Origin: Prochlorococcus sp. AG-686-J21
GTDB lineage: Bacteria > Cyanobacteriota > Cyanobacteriia > PCC-6307 > Cyanobiaceae
Length of the DNA: 64,000 nt
Reading direction: 5' to 3'
NCBI GenBank assembly: GCA_003210285.1
Contig: QCVS01000007.1
Coordinates: 24,839-88,838 of the forward strand
Both the position numbers and the translations under genes were made by a program. How positions within the stretch are numbered: position 1 is the first letter of the stretch; the number at the start of each line of letters is the position of its first letter. Shown piece by piece: positions 1-10,522 of this stretch. The notes beneath the pieces were generated by a model. That model was not told the DNA's origin, did not search any database, and saw only the letters and a program-made list of their open reading frames with translations.

Positions 1-483
1 ATATTTAATATTAATTTTACAAAAAATAAAAAAATTATATTAGAGGAAAATGATCAAAGAAAAAAATATGATCAATATGATGAAATTGGGAAATTAGTAA
101 AAGAAGCAAGGATTCAAAATAATCTTTCTATTGAAGAATTATCTAATATCTCTAAAATTCCAGAATCTTCTATAAATTCAATTGAGAATAATATTAAAGA
201 ATTTAGACCCAGAGATCCTTTTCTAAGGTCAATATTATTTAAGCTGGAAAAATGTTTATCTTTAAAAAATAATACCTTGGTAGGGTTAAGAATTAAAGAA
301 ACAAATACTTTTGAGAAAAATAAAAAAAAATACATTTTAAGGAAGTTTGATTTTCTAAATTCATGGCAGGGAAGTTTTTTTTATTTTTTATTTCTAATTT
401 TGATACTATTTTTTCTTAATCGATACTTTATTTCAAATATTAATATTATTGAGATTCAAATTATTGAGGAAAAAGGAAAATAA
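1..483 (+). CDS. HTH-domain single-pass membrane protein (RodZ-like), 5' partial
   Basis: The frame is open from base 1 to a TAA at 481-483, so the N-terminus lies outside the window. It shows a helix-turn-helix of the Cro/C1 type at about residues 30-65 (GKLVKEARIQNNLSIEELS, then a SSINSIEN recognition-helix pattern). A linker follows, then a hydrophobic span of about 20 residues near the C-terminus (FFYFLFLILILFFLNRYF) and a short tail. HTH plus one membrane helix is the layout of RodZ-like proteins, but no long periplasmic domain follows. A role in cell shape or as a membrane-bound regulator is inference only. It converges on malQ. Confidence 0.65.
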   Translation: MFNINFTKNKKIILEENDQRKKYDQYDEIGKLVKEARIQNNLSIEELSNISKIPESSINSIENNIKEFRPRDPFLRSILFKLEKCLSLKNNTLVGLRIKETNTFEKNKKKYILRKFDFLNSWQGSFFYFLFLILILFFLNRYFISNINIIEIQIIEEKGK

Positions 484-499
484 AATATATATATGGTGA

Positions 500-2020
500 C
501 TAATTGCTTATTCTCCCATAATTATTTCCAAGGTCACTATATTTTTGTAAATTCATATCTATTTGGTCAAGAGTTTGATTTAATTTCCATCTCCAATTGT
601 TAGTAATTGTTCCTGGAGTATTTAATCTACTTGAGTCATCCAAAGATAGGATATCTTGAATTGGAGAGATGAAAAGGTTTGCTTTTGTACTCATGCCAAT
701 TTCCATTAAATTCCAAGAGGGATTATTTGAGTATTTATAGTTATCTTTAATATGGTTTTTAATATTAATATCTAAAGATTCCCACCACGAAGTGGTAGTA
801 GCGTTATCGTGTGTCCCTGTGTAAACAACCCAGTTCTCTTTTTCGATATTTTTAGGAAGATAAGGGTTATTTTCATTCCCGTCGAATGCGAATTGCAAAA
901 TCTTCATACCAGGTAATTCATAATTGTCTCTTAAAAGTTCTACGTCTTTATTAATTACTCCTAAATCCTCAGCAATGATAGGCAGATAATCAGATTTTAA
1001 ATCTTTTTTTAAAATATCTAATAGTTCTTTACCAGGGGAATTAATCCAAGTCCCATTAATGGCATTTTTGGCATTACCATCAACTCTCCAATATCCAGCC
1101 AACGCTCTAAAGTGATCAAGTCTTAAAATGTCAACAAGTTCAAATTGTCTTTTAAATCTTTTTCTCCACCACTTAAAATCTGTTCTTTTGTGCTTAGCCC
1201 AGTTGTAAGTGGGTGTACCCCATAGTTGTCCCGTAGATGAGAAATAATCAGGCGGCACTCCACTTTGAAAAAGTAAATCTCCACTTTGAGATATCGAAAA
1301 TAGTGATTTATTACTCCATACATCCGCACTGTCTCTTGAAACATAAAAAGGTAAATCACCTATAAGTGTAATTCCGTTTGTTTTGGCAAAGATTTTGATT
1401 TCCATCCACTGTTTATCAAGATGCCATTGTATTAATTTTGTTTTAAGTATTTCTTTTTTTTTGTCCTTTATCCATTTGTTTATAAATTCATTTTTCTTTT
1501 GTTTAAACTCCAACGGCCACTCCCACCAAGGCAACATATTGAATTCCTCTCTTATGACCATAAATATTGAATAATCTTCAACCCAAGTATTTTTTTTATT
1601 CCATAAATAAAAATCATTTTTCCTCTCTTCAGATTGAGATTCCCAATCGAATAAAAGATATCTCCCTAAATTTTTCGATAAATTATCTGCAAAATCAAAA
1701 TCAAAATGATCCTCGTGTTGATTAATTGATTGTAAATCCTTCTTATTAATTGAAATGATAAAGTTTTTTTCAATTAATTTGTTGATATCAAGAAACCAAG
1801 GATTTAACGCAAAACTGGATGGAGAACTATATGGGGATCCAGTTGAATCTGTTGGAGTAAGAGGTAAGAATTGCCAGTGATAAATCTTATGCTTACAAAG
1901 CTTCTTAATCCAGTCTTTAGCTCCTTCACCAAAGGTACCGCAGTAACTACCTCCAGGGAGGCATGAGGGGTGAAAAAGTATTCCTAATGATTTTTTTTGT
2001 AGAACTGATTTTAAACTCAT
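500..2020 (-). CDS. malQ: 4-alpha-glucanotransferase (amylomaltase, GH77)
   Basis: This 506-residue protein has the normal length for a GH77 amylomaltase, which transfers alpha-1,4-glucan segments during glycogen breakdown in the cytoplasm. Visible family motifs are GTFGEGAKDWI near the N-terminus, GDLPFYVSRDSADVW in the middle, the nucleophile region RLDHFRALAGYW, the acid/base region IAEDLGVI and GTHDNATTTSWW towards the end. The ATG at 2020 gives an N-terminus typical of the family. The gene is divergent from prs across 252 AT-rich bases holding both promoters. It probably works with the GH57 glucan enzyme at 18170-19753. Confidence 0.95.
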   Translation of the reverse strand: MSLKSVLQKKSLGILFHPSCLPGGSYCGTFGEGAKDWIKKLCKHKIYHWQFLPLTPTDSTGSPYSSPSSFALNPWFLDINKLIEKNFIISINKKDLQSINQHEDHFDFDFADNLSKNLGRYLLFDWESQSEERKNDFYLWNKKNTWVEDYSIFMVIREEFNMLPWWEWPLEFKQKKNEFINKWIKDKKKEILKTKLIQWHLDKQWMEIKIFAKTNGITLIGDLPFYVSRDSADVWSNKSLFSISQSGDLLFQSGVPPDYFSSTGQLWGTPTYNWAKHKRTDFKWWRKRFKRQFELVDILRLDHFRALAGYWRVDGNAKNAINGTWINSPGKELLDILKKDLKSDYLPIIAEDLGVINKDVELLRDNYELPGMKILQFAFDGNENNPYLPKNIEKENWVVYTGTHDNATTTSWWESLDINIKNHIKDNYKYSNNPSWNLMEIGMSTKANLFISPIQDILSLDDSSRLNTPGTITNNWRWKLNQTLDQIDMNLQKYSDLGNNYGRISN

Positions 2021-2272
2021 CGATATAAATTAATTTTTTATAATTCCTTTATCAATTATTATCTAAAATTAAGAATAACTAAATATATATCATGTAACAA
2101 ATAAATTTAGATGTTTCTTATATTTACCTATGAATTTTTAAATTATATATTTCTTAATATTTTTTTTATTCAAACTTAGGACTTATGACTTTGAAAAATA
2201 AATAGGTTAATTAATTTTTGCGAAATTGATATAAGGTACTACGATACTAATGTATTTTTAAAAGCTAATTTC

Positions 2273-3268
2273 GTGACTAGTTCTATCACGGCAGTTGAGA
2301 ATGAAGAACCAACTTTTAATCTAACTAATAGTCGACTTAGGTTAGTAAGTGGAACCTCTAATCCTAAATTAGCTGAAGAAATCGCATCATATTTAGGGAT
2401 TGAAAATGTTCCCTTAGTTTCTAAAAGATTTGCTGATGGGGAACTTTATGTTCAAATACAACAATCTATAAGAGGTTGTGATGTATTTCTTATTCAACCT
2501 ACATGCGCTCCTGTGAACGATAGTTTAATGGAGCTGATGATAATGGTTGATGCTTGCAAAAGAGCTTCAGCCAGGCAAATTACAGCCGTCATTCCATATT
2601 TTGGATATGCAAGGGCGGACAGAAAAACTTCAGGAAGAGAGTCAATTACAGCAAAACTCACCGCAAATTTACTTGAAAAATCAGGTGTTGATAGAGTTCT
2701 TGCCATGGATTTACATTCAGCCCAAATTCAAGGATATTTTGATATTCCTTGCGATCATATATATGGATCTCCTGTCTTAATTGATTATCTTGAATCTTTA
2801 AAGTTGGAAGAAGTTGTAGTTGTGTCTCCAGATGTGGGTGGAGTAGCCAGAGCAAGAGCATTTGCCAAATTAATGAATGATGCTCCATTGGCGATTATTG
2901 ACAAGAGAAGATCGGCTCATAATATCGCAGAGAGTTTGACCGTTATTGGAGAAGTTAAGGGAAAAACAGCTATTCTTATAGATGACATGATTGATACTGG
3001 GGGTACTATTTGTTCAGGTGCAAATTTATTAAAAAAAGAGGGTGCAAAGAGAATTTTTGCATGCGCTTCTCATGCGGTTTTCTCTCCACCTTCTTATGAA
3101 AGATTAAGTTCGAAAGATTTATTTGAACAAGTTATAGTTACTAATAGTATTCCAGTTATTGATAATGATGACTTTCCTCAGTTAAAAGTACTTTCTGTCG
3201 CAAATATGTTAGGAGAGGCTATATGGAGAATTCATGAAGAAAGTTCGGTTAGCTCTATGTTTAGATAA
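2273..3268 (+). CDS. prs: Ribose-phosphate pyrophosphokinase (PRPP synthetase)
   Basis: Makes PRPP from ribose 5-phosphate and ATP for purine, pyrimidine, histidine and tryptophan synthesis. The 331 residues include the FADGELYVQI region, the catalytic stretch RADRKTSGRESITAKL, the DLHSAQIQGYF segment and the PRPP-binding loop LIDDMIDTGGTICSGA. The start is a GTG. The first 20 or so residues extend beyond the compact bacterial enzyme, as is usual in cyanobacteria. It converges with the small secreted protein that ends 5 bases downstream. The upstream 250 bases contain only AT-rich promoter sequence. Confidence 0.96.
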   Translation: MTSSITAVENEEPTFNLTNSRLRLVSGTSNPKLAEEIASYLGIENVPLVSKRFADGELYVQIQQSIRGCDVFLIQPTCAPVNDSLMELMIMVDACKRASARQITAVIPYFGYARADRKTSGRESITAKLTANLLEKSGVDRVLAMDLHSAQIQGYFDIPCDHIYGSPVLIDYLESLKLEEVVVVSPDVGGVARARAFAKLMNDAPLAIIDKRRSAHNIAESLTVIGEVKGKTAILIDDMIDTGGTICSGANLLKKEGAKRIFACASHAVFSPPSYERLSSKDLFEQVIVTNSIPVIDNDDFPQLKVLSVANMLGEAIWRIHEESSVSSMFR

Positions 3269-3273
3269 TAAAT

Positions 3274-3702
3274 TTATTTTTTGTTTTCTTTTAGTATTTT
3301 CCTAACTTTTTTAGTCACTTCTTCTGGGACGCTATCAGGACAATATTGTATAGCTGTAGTAACTATTTGAAATTCTGCACCTGCAAATAATTTTTCTCTT
3401 TCTAATTTCTTATCCCCTAATTCTTTAACTGCACCTCCATGTTTGCCCTCAATTACTTGTACATATGTGGCAGAAGCAACACCTAAAGCTTTTGGGAATT
3501 CTATACCCGCTTTCGATGCTATACAAACATATGAAGCCCCCATACCTTTATATAAATATAAATCTTGTTCGGTAGCCGCTTGTAATTTCTTGTTTGCTCT
3601 TATTTCTTTATTTAATAATGTAATGTCAAAAAAAGTTAAATATAAAAATAAAGGAAGACTTAAAATTTTAAAAACTTTTTTTGGGTACAAATTTATAAAC
3701 AT
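3274..3702 (-). CDS. Conserved secreted or membrane-anchored hypothetical protein
   Basis: The 142-residue product has a hydrophobic N-terminal stretch at about residues 10-30 (FKILSLPLFLYLTFFDITLL), which could be a signal peptide or anchor. A mostly soluble domain follows, with two cysteines (SYVCIASKAGIEF and IQYCPDSVPEEV). The tail is Lys-rich. I do not recognise a named family with certainty; the pattern matches a conserved cyanobacterial protein of unknown function. It is transcribed convergently with prs. Confidence 0.6.
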   Translation of the reverse strand: MFINLYPKKVFKILSLPLFLYLTFFDITLLNKEIRANKKLQAATEQDLYLYKGMGASYVCIASKAGIEFPKALGVASATYVQVIEGKHGGAVKELGDKKLEREKLFAGAEFQIVTTAIQYCPDSVPEEVTKKVRKILKENKK

Positions 3703-3771
3703 TAATTAATTTTTATATTTACTTTTTAAAGATAACATTTTTTATTTTTAATCTAAATTAGCCAATAGAAT

Positions 3772-4314
3772 TTATGTAATAATTTTTATTTCATGATGAT
3801 TTTCTACAATTTTAAGCTTATCTTTATTCCATGAATATATAACCCTGTATCTATTATTATCTCCGTCAATAAGTCTTGTATGCTCAAGGATATACCAATC
3901 TTCGTAGGAAGATTCGAAAATCATCTCATGTTCATCAACTTGTTTAATATTGGATATTCCATCAATATCACTTAAATAAAATTTTTCTCTTATTAACTGG
4001 TGATCCTTAATAAATGCTTGCATTTCGCCTTTTTCTTTATATTTGGGATATTCATCAAAAAAACTATATTTCTTTTCTGGATACCAAGTAAATTTATAAT
4101 GAGATTCCCATTCTTTTTTATTTTTGAGAGACTCAATATTTATGTACATGCAAAGGTTATAAGTTTTACTTTCTTCTTCTAGAAAATATGTCCTATTAGA
4201 TTTCCAAAGCCCAATGTTACGAGAAAACCATCTTTTTAAATTACTATTGATGCTAACTTCCGGGGAATTATATTCCTCGTAATTAAAGTTATTTATTTGA
4301 TTATTAACAACCAT
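3772..4314 (-). CDS. CpeS/CpcS-like (lipocalin-fold) protein
   Basis: The 180-residue product has the layout of CpeS/CpcS lyases (DUF1001): an N-terminal WFSRNIGLWKSNRTYFLEE segment, followed by alternating beta-rich stretches and charged turns ending in RYRVIYSWNKDKLKIVENH. The family attaches bilins to phycobiliproteins through a lipocalin-like barrel. High-light Prochlorococcus lacks phycobilisomes and keeps at most a residual phycoerythrin, so the substrate here is uncertain. The family call rests on recognised pattern, not a search. It is divergent from sasA across about 100 bases. Confidence 0.5.
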   Translation of the reverse strand: MVVNNQINNFNYEEYNSPEVSINSNLKRWFSRNIGLWKSNRTYFLEEESKTYNLCMYINIESLKNKKEWESHYKFTWYPEKKYSFFDEYPKYKEKGEMQAFIKDHQLIREKFYLSDIDGISNIKQVDEHEMIFESSYEDWYILEHTRLIDGDNNRYRVIYSWNKDKLKIVENHHEIKIIT

Positions 4315-4420
4315 TTATAAATATCATCTATTTATTGGATAGCTTAACTGTAAATTAAATATAAATACTTTAATGTGTTTATAAGCAAAAACAGCTTATC
4401 TAAACTTCTGGGCAAATGAT

Positions 4421-5539
4421 TTGAATGAAAAAAAAGAATTAAATCTAATATTAGTAGCTGCTAGAAATCATCTTTCTAGGGGCGATATTACATCATTATT
4501 ATCATATTTAAAATCTGATGACTGCGAGTTTGAGATTTCTCTTCAGATTTCTGAACCAACCGAACAACCTGAACTACTTGAGTTGCATAGGTTAGTTGCT
4601 ATCCCAGCTCTTATAAAAGTTTCACCAGCACCAAAGCAAATATTTGCAGGAAGTAATATTTTTGTTCAATTGCAGACTTGGTTGCCTAGATGGAAACAGG
4701 AAAAGGTTACAAATAATTTAGGTATTAATCTTCAACCTTCAAAAATAGATTCAATTAGAACGCAAAAAGAGTTTCTCCTTGAGGATGAATTATTGGTCCT
4801 TAGACAAGAAAATGAGACACTTACAAAAAGAATTGAATCACAAGAAAGACTGCTAAGAATGGTGGCACATGAATTGAGAACGCCCCTAACGGCAGCAACC
4901 CTTGCTATTCAAAGTCAAAAACTAGGACAAATTGATATAGAAAAATTGCAGGACGTTATTAAACGACGTTTAGAGGAAATTGAACTATTATCTCAAGATC
5001 TTCTTGAGGTTGGAACAACTAAATGGGAAGCTCTTTTTAATCCTCAAAAAATTAGTTTAGGAAACATAAGTGCTGAGGCAATTCTTGAATTAGAAAAGTT
5101 TTGGAGATTAAGGAAGATAGAAATTGATACTGATATACCCTCAGACCTCCCAAGCGTGTATGCAGATCAAAGAAGAATGAGACAGGTATTTTTAAATTTA
5201 ATTGAAAATGCCCTTAAATTTTCAGAAGATTCTGGAACAATAAAAATTACAATGATTCATAAAACAAATCAATGGGTAGAAATAACGATTTGTGACAAAG
5301 GTGCTGGAATTCCAGTAAGTGAACAAAAAAGAATATTTCTTGATAGAGTTAGACTACCACAGACATCTGAGGGGACGTCAGGATTTGGTATTGGCCTTTC
5401 TGTTTGCAGACGAATAGTTGAAGTACAGGGAGGAAGAATATGGGTTGTATCAGAAGTTGATGAAGGTTCATGCTTCCATTTTACTGTTCCAGTGTGGCAA
5501 GGCCAAAACAAAGATCAACAACACTTGACGAAAGGATAG
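4421..5539 (+). CDS. sasA: Circadian clock histidine kinase SasA
   Basis: This 372-residue kinase begins with a thioredoxin-like KaiB-type sensor domain (about residues 1-100; [36 protein letters not shown]). A linker and the phosphoacceptor H-box [13 protein letters not shown] follow, then the N, G1 and G2 boxes ([31 protein letters not shown]). SasA binds KaiC and passes clock timing to the regulator RpaA. The start is TTG; upstream there is no in-frame ATG or GTG before the TAA at 4382. The tRNA-Glu gene follows about 40 bases downstream on the same strand. Confidence 0.93.
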   Translation: MNEKKELNLILVAARNHLSRGDITSLLSYLKSDDCEFEISLQISEPTEQPELLELHRLVAIPALIKVSPAPKQIFAGSNIFVQLQTWLPRWKQEKVTNNLGINLQPSKIDSIRTQKEFLLEDELLVLRQENETLTKRIESQERLLRMVAHELRTPLTAATLAIQSQKLGQIDIEKLQDVIKRRLEEIELLSQDLLEVGTTKWEALFNPQKISLGNISAEAILELEKFWRLRKIEIDTDIPSDLPSVYADQRRMRQVFLNLIENALKFSEDSGTIKITMIHKTNQWVEITICDKGAGIPVSEQKRIFLDRVRLPQTSEGTSGFGIGLSVCRRIVEVQGGRIWVVSEVDEGSCFHFTVPVWQGQNKDQQHLTKG

Positions 5540-5580
5540 CTTTACTCCTAATTTTTTATAAGCTACTAAGCTATTTCCTT

Positions 5581-5653
5581 GGCCCCATCGTCTAGAGGCC
5601 TAGGACACCTCCCTTTCACGGAGGCGACAGGGGTTCGAATCCCCTTGGGGCTA
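5581..5653 (+). tRNA. tRNA-Glu (anticodon TTC)
   Basis: The cloverleaf folds fully. The acceptor stem pairs GGCCCCA with TGGGGCT and leaves discriminator A at 5653. The anticodon stem CCTCC/GGAGG closes the loop CTTTCAC, giving anticodon TTC. The T-arm AGGGG/CCCCT closes the TTCGAAT loop. The CCA end is not encoded. In cyanobacteria this tRNA also supplies glutamyl-tRNA for tetrapyrrole synthesis. Confidence 0.98.
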
Positions 5654-5680
5654 TTAATTAATTTTTAAAATTTTAATTGA

Positions 5681-6220
5681 TTATTTATTTATTGAAGATT
5701 TTGCTTGCTTATCTACTGCAATTAAATTTTCGGAAAGGTCTTTTTTTAACCTTTTTTCTATCATTCCAATTGGCATCCATTGACAACCCTGAACAGTAAG
5801 ATCGTAAATTAATGAGTTTTTTGAAGTATCTTTTATATTTTGAATTTTCCAGCTCCCTTCAAATCTTCTGAAATCTCCTTTTATTAGACTAAATTTTAAT
5901 AAGCCTAATTCTTTTTCTTCGAATAAATCAATAGTAACTTCCGCTGAAAATTTCATTCCAAGGAAATCTTGAGCGCCAACTTGTTTTAGATGAATATTAT
6001 TATTATTCTTATAAATTTTTCTACTTGATAGCAAATTTGGGATATAGAGATTTAGTCGGTCATAATCAGTTAGAACATTCCATAGAGAATCGAAAGTCGC
6101 AGAAGTAGTTAACTGAGCGGCAAGCCTTCTTGTTCCTCCAGAAAGCTTTTCCATGGTCTGCTCAATAGTTCTGTAATCATTATTTTGAGAATCAGTTACT
6201 GATCTCTGAGAATTATTCAT
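5681..6220 (-). CDS. SRPBCC / polyketide cyclase-dehydrase family protein
   Basis: The product is about 179 residues from the ATG at 6220 (MNNSQRSVTDSQ). A longer frame reaches 6277, but its extra residues look non-homologous. The body matches the START/SRPBCC pattern: an ATFDSLWNVLTDYDRLNLYIPNL helix-strand start, the LKQVGAQDFLGMKF strand, then FEGSWKIQ and a C-terminal helix (MIEKRLKKDLSENLIAVDKQA). These proteins bind hydrophobic ligands; the ligand here is unknown. The gene is convergent with sasA and tRNA-Glu and divergent from petH. Confidence 0.75.
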   Translation of the reverse strand: MNNSQRSVTDSQNNDYRTIEQTMEKLSGGTRRLAAQLTTSATFDSLWNVLTDYDRLNLYIPNLLSSRKIYKNNNNIHLKQVGAQDFLGMKFSAEVTIDLFEEKELGLLKFSLIKGDFRRFEGSWKIQNIKDTSKNSLIYDLTVQGCQWMPIGMIEKRLKKDLSENLIAVDKQAKSSINK

Positions 6221-6392
6221 AGATGAATTTTTTATTAAATAAAAAATTATTCCTGTGTAACTATACCGATAAAACAATTAAAAAAAGAAAAAAACACAAT
6301 TTTATATGTATATATTCCGATCTCAAAACGTAACCATTTATATAAAATGAGTACAAATTAGGATACAAATTGATAATCTTTATAGTAAATAA

Positions 6393-7556
<1,164 letters not shown>

Positions 7557-7679
7557 ATTTCTTTTTAAATTTTTTTTAAATTTTTTTTTAATAACAAAAA
7601 ACTTTTTTGGTTTAGACACAAAATGTAGCTAATTAACCAAAAAAAGACGATTTTATCTATATAAGACTTTTAAAAAAAT

Positions 7680-9203
7680 ATGCCCTCAACCTTAAGTAAT
7701 CCTCTTAGATTAGGTTTGCGACAAGAAAGAGTGATACCTCCACAATGCCTAATAATATTTGGAGCTAGTGGAGATCTTACTCATAGGAAACTTATTCCTG
7801 CCTTATTTGAACTCTATTTACAAAGAAGGATCCCTAGTGAATTCGCTATAGTTGGATGTGCAAGAAGGCCTTGGAGTGATCAAGACTTTAAGGAAAAAAT
7901 GAAAGCTAAGTTAGCTGATCAAATATCTGAAAACGAAAAGGAATGGGAACAGTTTTCAAATTATCTATTTTATGAACCTGTTGATTTGCAGCAAAGCGAT
8001 CATGTTGTAAGACTTTCCAAAAGATTAAATGAAATTGATAAATTACAGGCTGCACATGGAAATAAAACCTTTTACTTATCAGTATCTCCAAACTTTTATG
8101 GAAGTGGATGTAAGGCTCTAAAGGCTGCTGGATTGCTAGATGACCCTAAGAAAAGTCGAATCGTGATTGAAAAACCTTTTGGAAGAGATTATTCAAGTGC
8201 GAAGAAATTAAATAAGATCGTTCAAAGTTGTGCAGATGAAAGTCAGATATATAGAATAGATCATTATTTGGGGAAAGAGACTGTTCAAAACATTCTGGTA
8301 ATGAGGTTTGCTAATACTATTTTTGAACCTATATGGAATAGGAATTATATTTCAAGTGTCCAAATAACATCATCGGAAACAGTTGGGGTTGAAGATAGAG
8401 CTGGTTATTATGAAAGCTCTGGGGCTTTAAGAGATATGCTCCAAAATCATTTAACTCAAATGCTTGCTGTAACTGCAATGGAGCCTCCTGGTAAATTCGA
8501 ACCTGAGGCAATAAGAAATGAAAAAGCAAAAGTTCTTCAAGCTTCAAAACTTGCCGATGAGAATGAACCATGGAATTGCTGTATCAGAGGACAGTATTCA
8601 AAAGGAGGTAATAGTCTAAAAAGACTTAAAGGTTACAGAGATGAAGATGGAGTAAATTTGAACAGTACAACAGAAACTTATATTGCTACAAAAGTATTTA
8701 TTGATAATTGGCGATGGCAAGGAGTTCCTTTCTACTTAAGAACTGGCAAAAGATTACCTAAAAGACTTGGGGAAATTGTATTAACATTTAAAGATGTCCC
8801 AGTACATTTATTTGAATCAACAATAATTAATCCTGCTCCAAATCAGCTTATTCTTAGGATTCAACCTAATGAAGGAGCTACTTTTAAATTCGAAGTCAAA
8901 TCACCTGGTTCTGGAATGAAATCAAGACCAGTTGAGATGGAATTTTCTTACGATGAATCTTTTGGAGAACCTTCTGATGAAGGTTACGTTAGGTTGTTGG
9001 CTGATGCCATGCTTTCTGATCCTACATTGTTTACAAGAAGTGATGAGGTTGAAGCTGCTTGGAAACTCTATACACCATTAATAGAATTAATGGAAGATGC
9101 TCCTTGGAAGTTACCTATTCACAAATACGAATCAATGACTTGGGGACCTCCTGAATCAGATCAATTACTTTCCAAAGACAATATTTTCTGGCGCAGACCC
9201 TAA
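7680..9203 (+). CDS. zwf: Glucose-6-phosphate 1-dehydrogenase
   Basis: First enzyme of the oxidative pentose phosphate pathway, giving NADPH at night. The 507 residues include the nucleotide-binding IFGASGDLTHRKLIPALFEL, the substrate/catalytic motif RIDHYLGKETVQN and the YLRTGKRLPKR region near residue 360. The start is ATG at 7680. opcA begins 7 bases after the stop codon and cobB follows, so the three genes are likely co-transcribed. The link with opcA is the classical cyanobacterial arrangement, where OpcA allosterically activates Zwf. Confidence 0.97.
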   Translation: MPSTLSNPLRLGLRQERVIPPQCLIIFGASGDLTHRKLIPALFELYLQRRIPSEFAIVGCARRPWSDQDFKEKMKAKLADQISENEKEWEQFSNYLFYEPVDLQQSDHVVRLSKRLNEIDKLQAAHGNKTFYLSVSPNFYGSGCKALKAAGLLDDPKKSRIVIEKPFGRDYSSAKKLNKIVQSCADESQIYRIDHYLGKETVQNILVMRFANTIFEPIWNRNYISSVQITSSETVGVEDRAGYYESSGALRDMLQNHLTQMLAVTAMEPPGKFEPEAIRNEKAKVLQASKLADENEPWNCCIRGQYSKGGNSLKRLKGYRDEDGVNLNSTTETYIATKVFIDNWRWQGVPFYLRTGKRLPKRLGEIVLTFKDVPVHLFESTIINPAPNQLILRIQPNEGATFKFEVKSPGSGMKSRPVEMEFSYDESFGEPSDEGYVRLLADAMLSDPTLFTRSDEVEAAWKLYTPLIELMEDAPWKLPIHKYESMTWGPPESDQLLSKDNIFWRRP

Positions 9204-9210
9204 CTTTAAA

Positions 9211-10512
9211 ATGAAACCTCAATTAACACTTCAAACCCCATTAGAACTACCTCATCAAGAAATATCTAATTATTTAAATCAATTATGGATTTCTGAGGAT
9301 GAGGATAGCTCTGGAGCCAATACTTTTACTTTGATGGTTTGGCAGCCTGCATGGCTTGAACAATGTTTAGTTAAATCAGGATTAATAAGTGGACCAATTA
9401 CAGGAACATTAAGTCCTGAGATAATAAAAATTGCTAAAAAATTAATTATAGATAAAGGATTATCACATACTACTTCCATATATAGTGAAGAGTTATTGAC
9501 TTTATTAAAGGAAAATTTATCAAATAATGATTTTGAAGACTTTAGAGGGCAATTCTTTGAATCTTCAATAAGCACATTAAATCCTAGAAGATTAATTACC
9601 TTAGCTCCAACTTTAAATAAAGAATCTGAGATAAAAACTTTTGTATCTGCCTATTGCCCACTTAGCGAAAATACTATAACTCAACCTATATGTGGTGATT
9701 TAGTTGTAATAAGGGGTGACTCTAATTCTATTAACAAGAAAGGATTGGAAATTATTGATGACCTATCTATAAAAGATTTACCTACATGGTTATGGTGGAA
9801 TGGCAACCTTGATGAATCACAAGAAATTTTTAATTATTTTACCGATCAGGGTATTAGGTTAATTATTGATACTGCAAATGGGTCGCCCAATAGATGCTTG
9901 AAAATCCTATATCAATCAATAAAATCAAATAAGGCAATTAATGATTTAAATTGGGTGAGACTTAAAAGTTGGCGAGAATCATTAGCAATGATTTTTGATC
10001 CTCCATCTAGGAGACCCATATTAGATCATATCTCAGATATAGATATAGATATAGCAGAAGGTAATTTTCTCCAAGCTTTACTTTTGATTTCGTGGATTAG
10101 TGATAAACTAAAATGGGATTTTTCAAAAATAGATAAACATGGAGAATTAATAAACATAGAATTCAAGAGAAATAATGGTGAGAAAATATCGACATGTATA
10201 AACCCTGTACCTTTGGGAAATCCAAGTATTCATTCAGGCCAAGTTATTGGATTAAGGTTAATTTCCAAAATTAGTGAGGTTCGTAAAAACAATACTTGTG
10301 TAATTCTTGGTTGTGAATCTGTTGAATGTATGAGACTTGAAGCAGGAGGTATGGCTGATATGCAATTAATAGAGCAAGTCGTTCCTAACGCTTTTTCTTC
10401 CTCAGAATCTGAGGTAAGTAAGTTGTTGGGAAGTAGTAGAGGAAGTACTAGTCCACTTTTTGAAAATGCTATCAAGGTCGCAGTTCAAATATTTAATGGT
10501 TTTAAAAAATAA
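9211..10512 (+). CDS. opcA: Glucose-6-phosphate dehydrogenase assembly protein OpcA
   Basis: The 433-residue product is directly downstream of zwf, as in other cyanobacteria. OpcA promotes oligomerisation and redox-responsive activation of G6PDH. Family features include the N-terminal segment around NTFTLMVWQPAWLEQCL, a central LPTWLWWNGNLDESQEIF stretch and WVRLKSWRESLAMIFDPPSRR. The C-terminal part is Cys-containing (NTCVILGCESVECMRLEAGG). Start is ATG at 9211. cobB follows after 10 bases on the same strand. Confidence 0.92.
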   Translation: MKPQLTLQTPLELPHQEISNYLNQLWISEDEDSSGANTFTLMVWQPAWLEQCLVKSGLISGPITGTLSPEIIKIAKKLIIDKGLSHTTSIYSEELLTLLKENLSNNDFEDFRGQFFESSISTLNPRRLITLAPTLNKESEIKTFVSAYCPLSENTITQPICGDLVVIRGDSNSINKKGLEIIDDLSIKDLPTWLWWNGNLDESQEIFNYFTDQGIRLIIDTANGSPNRCLKILYQSIKSNKAINDLNWVRLKSWRESLAMIFDPPSRRPILDHISDIDIDIAEGNFLQALLLISWISDKLKWDFSKIDKHGELINIEFKRNNGEKISTCINPVPLGNPSIHSGQVIGLRLISKISEVRKNNTCVILGCESVECMRLEAGGMADMQLIEQVVPNAFSSSESEVSKLLGSSRGSTSPLFENAIKVAVQIFNGFKK

Positions 10513-10522
10513 AACTAATTAA

